A DNA stretch of 9,293 nucleotides. Origin: CAYPAU01 sp964408825 (lineage in GTDB: Bacteria > Patescibacteriota > Microgenomatia > Levybacterales > UBA12049). The DNA lies in contig CAYPAU010000020.1 of the NCBI GenBank assembly GCA_964408825.1, forward strand, positions 1-9,293, written 5' to 3'. The notes beneath the pieces were generated by a model that was given only the letters and a program-made list of their open reading frames with translations, was not told the origin of the DNA and ran no database searches. Numbering within the stretch: the stretch's first letter is position 1; each line of letters starts with the position of its first letter. This document shows, in pieces, positions 6,095-9,293 of this stretch. The position numbers and the translations under genes are program-made.

Positions 6095-6715
6095 CTAATA
6101 GACGCTGATTTTATCTTTAATATCTTCAAATACTTTGCTATTCACAACTTTTTTGCTAAGCAAGTCCTCTACAGCTTGGTATGGCCGGTTTTGGATGATT
6201 TTTGAGGCCGTAACAGGTCCCACTCCGGAAAGAGAATCCAGCTCTTTCTCAGATGCGTTATTTATGTTTATTAAACTGGATGCAGTTCCCCCTGAACCCA
6301 CAGGTGAACTATTGGAGGAGGAGGCTTCTCCTTTAGCCGGTATATAAAGTTTACCGCCGTCAACAAGCTTTGAGGCAAGGTTTATATTTTTTGCAAAGTA
6401 TTCTCTGTCCGCATACTCCGAGAGTCCGCCGGCTTTTATTATCAAATCTTTTATTCTTGCATCCCTGGGTAAAGTATAAACACCCGGGGAAACGACCGCT
6501 CCTTCTATGTCCACAATTATACTTTCTGTTGAAGAGTTATCTGAGGAGGAACCATTGGATGTTTTTTCAACAACAATGTCATTGGAAGCCTTAGAAGCAA
6601 TTAACCCTATCAAACCATAACCTAAAAATATCAGCCCGGCAAGGCCCAAAATAATTGGGAACCAAAACCTTCTAACGATCGGGTACCATCTTTCAATTAG
6701 CAACTCAGTTTCCAT
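6095..6715 (-). CDS. comEA: ComEA-like DNA receptor with SLBB and helix-hairpin-helix domains
   Basis: A 206-residue membrane-anchored protein. A cytoplasmic N terminus and one membrane helix (about 18-40) lead to a Ser/Asn-rich linker, an SLBB domain (about 66-126, IIVDIEGAVVSPGVYTLP and GGKLYIPA), a second Ser/Gly linker (130-147), and a ComEA-type double HhH domain (148-206) with LININNASEKELDSLSGVGPVTASKIIQNR. The HhH part binds double-stranded DNA and hands it to ComEC; SLBB domains are common in Gram-positive ComEA proteins and can mediate self-association. Its ATG at 6715 lies 11 nt inside the end of leuS, and comEC begins 3 nt after its stop, so leuS, comEA and comEC should be one message. 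AAAGG directly abuts the ATG, too close for a normal Shine-Dalgarno. Confidence 0.95.
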   Translation of the reverse strand: METELLIERWYPIVRRFWFPIILGLAGLIFLGYGLIGLIASKASNDIVVEKTSNGSSSDNSSTESIIVDIEGAVVSPGVYTLPRDARIKDLIIKAGGLSEYADREYFAKNINLASKLVDGGKLYIPAKGEASSSNSSPVGSGGTASSLININNASEKELDSLSGVGPVTASKIIQNRPYQAVEDLLSKKVVNSKVFEDIKDKISVY

Positions 6716-9251
6716 CCTTTAAGACAAAATTAATTATCTTCCCCGGGACATATACCACCTTTTGGATTTGCTTATTATTTATGTATTTTTCTGCCTTCTG
6801 ACTTTTTCTGGCAGTTTCTTCCACTAACTGCTTGTTATTAATATGGGCTGGATCCATGAGAAAAACATCTCTTGTCCTTCCATCTATTTGTAGAACTATG
6901 TTCGCAGTTTGTTCGATTAAATGTTCTTGGGCAAAAGATGGCCATTTCTCATTATGAATCGAATTTTTAAAACCCAGCCGGCTCCAGAGCTCTTCCGAAA
7001 AGTGCGGAGCAAAAGGACAAATCAAAAGAAGAAAAGTTTTAATTTCATCTTTTGATACATTTTGTTCCTTTGACAAAAAATTGTAATATTCCATTAAAGC
7101 TGCTATAGCTGTATTGTATTTAAGACTCTCGATATCCTCCGTTACTTTTTTTATTGTTCTATGAAGCTTTGAAAGAGACTCAACCGAAGCACTTTTGTCT
7201 AAAGTTTTGGGAAGACAAAGAACCCAGACTCTTTTTAGGAATCTGAAACAGCCCTCAACGCTCTCTTCACTCCAGGAAATGGTTTGGTCAAAAGGCCCCA
7301 TGAACATCTCATAAATTCTTAAGGTGTCTGCTCCAAATTTGCGGATTATCTCATCGGGATTTATAATATTTCCAAAAGACTTACTCATTTTTCTGCCGTC
7401 TCCCCCTAAAACAATTCCATGCGATCGCCTTTTTGCATATGGTTCAGGATTCGGAACTGCACCAATGTCAAATAAGAATTTATAAACAAACCGAGAGTAT
7501 AAAAGATGCAAGGTTGTATGCTCAAATCCGCCTTGATATATATCGACCGGCATCCAGTACTTAATAACATTTTTATTTGCGGTAAAGATATTTTCCATTT
7601 TCCATTCATCGAGCTTATTTGCAAACAAATAAGCGAGGTAGTACCAGTTTGAACCGGCCCAGTTCGGCATAGTGTCTGTTTCTCTTCGCGCTTCTCCATT
7701 ACAGCTTGGGCATTTTACGACAAGCCAATCTTTTGCTTTTGCCAGAGGAGACTCCCCTGTTCCCGAAGGCTCATATTTCTCTAGATAAGGCAGTTCAACC
7801 GGAAGTTGATCTTCTGGTACCGGTACTATGGCATAATCCGTTCCTTTGATATTTGAAATTGGAAATTTGAAATTTGAAATTTTGTTTGTTGCGCAGTTTG
7901 CGCAATAAACAACTGGTATCGGCTCTCCCCAATAATGCTGCCTTGAAAACACCCAATCGCGGAGATGATAAACTGTAACTTTTCTACCCCAACCTTTTTC
8001 TTCAATATAATCCATTATCTTTCTTGTAGCCTTATGAATATCCATTCCGTTTAAAAAATCGGAGTTGATCATCTTGCCCTCTTTTTCCTGGACCTGATCC
8101 CTTTTCGTGACTTCCGAGGTATCTCCGTCTCTACCCACCACCACCCGGATTATTGGCAATTTAAATTCCTGCGCAAATTCAAAATCCCGGATATCATGAC
8201 CAGGCACACCAACAACTGCACCTGTTCCAACATTGCCCAGGACAAAGTCGCTTACCCATATTGGCATTTTCTTCCCATTTAAACCGTTGATCGCGTATGA
8301 TCCCGAAAAAACTCCAGTTTTCTTCCTGCCTTCTGCGATTCTTTCAATCTCTGATTTTTTTACTGATGCATTAATATATTCTTTGATCGCTTTTTTATAT
8401 TTTTCTTTTGTTATCTTAAGAATAAGCGGGTGTTCAGGACCGACCACTATGAAAGTTGCGCCAAAGTTGGTATCGGGTCTTGTCGTAAAGCACTCGATCT
8501 GATATTTGCTATTTTCTATTTGATAGGAAATGTTGATCCCCTCCTTCTTTCCGATCCAATTAATCTGCTGTGTTGCTATTTTTGAAGAGTAATCAACCAG
8601 TTTTAAATCTTCCAAAAGCCGATCTGCATATTTTGTAATCCTAAGTAGCCATTGTTTCTGCATTCGTTTCTCGGTAAGAGTACCGCAGCGTTCGTGTGTT
8701 CCGTCCGATAAGACCTCTTCATCCGCCAAATTAGTTTTACACGACGGGCACCAGTTTACAGGAACATCTGCTCTGTAAGCCAAACCCTTTTCGAAAAATT
8801 TTAAGAAGATCCATTGAGTCCACTTGTAATACTTAGGATCGGTCGTGTTTATTTCGCGGCTCCAGTCAAATGAAAGACCTAGGGATTTGCACTGTTTTTT
8901 AAATCTCTCAATGTTTTTTGGGACAATCGTCGAGGGATGGGCGCGCATCTTCAAAGCGTAGTTTTCTGCAGGCAAACCAAAAGCATCCCAGCCGATTGGA
9001 TAAAGCACATTCTTCCCTTCCATTCTTTTTTTTCGGGAATACGCATCCATTGCGGTCCATGAGCGGATATGTCCTACATGAAGACCTGCGCCCGAAGGAT
9101 AAGGAAATTCGATCAAAACATAAAATTTCTGCCGGCTGTCAAAATCTACAGCTTTATAAAGCCCCTCCTCTTCCCAAATCTTTTGCCATTTGGCTTCTAT
9201 CAAACTTGGGTCGTACTTTGGAATATTTGTCTTTGACCTTGCTTTAGCCAT
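6705..9251 (-). CDS. leuS: Leucyl-tRNA synthetase
   Basis: Class I synthetase that charges tRNA-Leu; 848 residues, a normal bacterial length. Motifs: HVGH at 58-61 within YPSGAGLHVGH, a zinc-type CPSC at 168-171, the editing (CP1) domain with TTRPDT at 256-261 and the GTGAVVGVPGHDIRDFEFA stretch, a second zinc-type CANC at 450-453 partnered by CPSC further on, KMSKS at 621-625, and the C-terminal VVYVPGKIINFVL. The start is fixed by an in-frame TGA five codons upstream. Odd: about 20 residues (roughly 454-473, including KISNFKFPISNIKG) are inserted between CANC and the conserved VPVPEDQLPVELP, where relatives pass almost directly from one to the other. This insert is coded by a heptamer array beside a hairpin. 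The gene heads the leuS-comEA-comEC operon. Confidence 0.97.
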   Translation of the reverse strand: MAKARSKTNIPKYDPSLIEAKWQKIWEEEGLYKAVDFDSRQKFYVLIEFPYPSGAGLHVGHIRSWTAMDAYSRKKRMEGKNVLYPIGWDAFGLPAENYALKMRAHPSTIVPKNIERFKKQCKSLGLSFDWSREINTTDPKYYKWTQWIFLKFFEKGLAYRADVPVNWCPSCKTNLADEEVLSDGTHERCGTLTEKRMQKQWLLRITKYADRLLEDLKLVDYSSKIATQQINWIGKKEGINISYQIENSKYQIECFTTRPDTNFGATFIVVGPEHPLILKITKEKYKKAIKEYINASVKKSEIERIAEGRKKTGVFSGSYAINGLNGKKMPIWVSDFVLGNVGTGAVVGVPGHDIRDFEFAQEFKLPIIRVVVGRDGDTSEVTKRDQVQEKEGKMINSDFLNGMDIHKATRKIMDYIEEKGWGRKVTVYHLRDWVFSRQHYWGEPIPVVYCANCATNKISNFKFPISNIKGTDYAIVPVPEDQLPVELPYLEKYEPSGTGESPLAKAKDWLVVKCPSCNGEARRETDTMPNWAGSNWYYLAYLFANKLDEWKMENIFTANKNVIKYWMPVDIYQGGFEHTTLHLLYSRFVYKFLFDIGAVPNPEPYAKRRSHGIVLGGDGRKMSKSFGNIINPDEIIRKFGADTLRIYEMFMGPFDQTISWSEESVEGCFRFLKRVWVLCLPKTLDKSASVESLSKLHRTIKKVTEDIESLKYNTAIAALMEYYNFLSKEQNVSKDEIKTFLLLICPFAPHFSEELWSRLGFKNSIHNEKWPSFAQEHLIEQTANIVLQIDGRTRDVFLMDPAHINNKQLVEETARKSQKAEKYINNKQIQKVVYVPGKIINFVLKDGN
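7851..7878. repeat. Tandem heptamer array inside leuS
   Basis: Four consecutive units on the plus strand: ATTTGAA, ATTGGAA, ATTTGAA, ATTTGAA; the second differs by one base. On the coding strand they give the ISNFKFPISN segment, which is part of an extra loop of about 20 residues between CANC and VPVPED. The array lies 5 nt from the hairpin at 7884-7910. Confidence 0.8.
7884..7910. repeat. Imperfect 12-bp inverted repeat next to the leuS heptamer array
   Basis: GTTTGTTGCGCA (7884-7895) and TGCGCAATAAAC (7899-7910) pair with one mismatch around a GTT loop; the inner 7 bp are perfect. It encodes VYCANCATN, including the conserved CxxC, so part of the pairing rests on constrained codons. Confidence 0.65.
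8503..8523. repeat. Short heptamer array in the leuS editing-domain region
   Basis: Three units on the plus strand: TATTTGC, TATTTTC, TATTTGA. They encode YQIENSKYQ just before ECFTTRPDT. Relatives have a segment of similar length here, so this is not clearly an insertion and could be chance in AT-rich codons. Confidence 0.45.
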
Positions 9252-9257
9252 AAAGCA

Positions 9258-9266
9258 AGTATATCA
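9258..9266 (-). promoter_or_regulatory. TG-extended -10 box of the leuS-com operon
   Basis: On the minus strand TGA-TATACT (9266-9258) is an extended -10 box, with 5 of 6 bases in the hexamer and TG in place. The sequence 17 bp upstream is a poor -35 match. Exactly 6 nt separate it from the ATG, so the expected first transcribed base is the A of the start codon, making the message leaderless. Confidence 0.6.
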
Positions 9267-9293
9267 CAGGAGATTTCTTTCTTAAAATTTTAC

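Overview
The window looks like a piece of a small, streamlined, AT-rich genome of a Candidate Phyla Radiation bacterium (Patescibacteria), probably of the Microgenomates type. The reasons are tight gene packing with overlapping or abutting starts, a leuS-comEA-comEC cluster, in-frame spacer-like repeats inside housekeeping genes, and no Shine-Dalgarno sequence at any start I examined. UGA is a normal stop (leuS ends in TGA), which argues against the UGA-recoding Gracilibacteria/Absconditabacteria. The lineage is inferred from style, not from a marker gene.

Layout. Positions 1-294 (minus) hold the 5' part of a CAP/SCP-domain lipoprotein gene with a Tat-like signal; it runs off the left edge. 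Positions 334-2034 (minus) are argS (arginyl-tRNA synthetase). Divergent from it, 2134-4009 (plus) is a tight four-gene signalling operon: a stand-alone receiver protein, an unrecognised 99-residue protein, a three-helix membrane protein and a membrane-anchored histidine kinase. Convergent with that operon, 9251-4006 (minus) is a second tight operon: leuS (leucyl-tRNA synthetase), comEA (DNA receptor), the comEC membrane channel, and a separate ORF for the comEC metallo-beta-lactamase-like domain.

How they work together. ComEA and the two ComEC ORFs form the membrane core of natural DNA uptake. The kinase and receiver are a phosphotransfer pair, and the two small proteins between them are natural candidates for sensor or adaptor roles because the kinase has almost no sensor region of its own. 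A link between this pair and DNA uptake is only suggested by adjacency.

The less ordinary signals are small-scale. A 14-bp perfect direct repeat brackets an in-frame 15-codon insert in argS. Runs with 7-bp periodicity occur in argS, twice in leuS and in the receiver-gene leader; two of them sit 5 nt from a hairpin. TG-extended -10 promoters lie so close to the leuS and argS starts that the messages should be leaderless or nearly so. The comEC split is one base in an A5 run away from being a single ORF. I found no tRNA, rRNA, CRISPR array, insertion sequence or prophage gene. No gene-free stretch exceeds about 100 bases.
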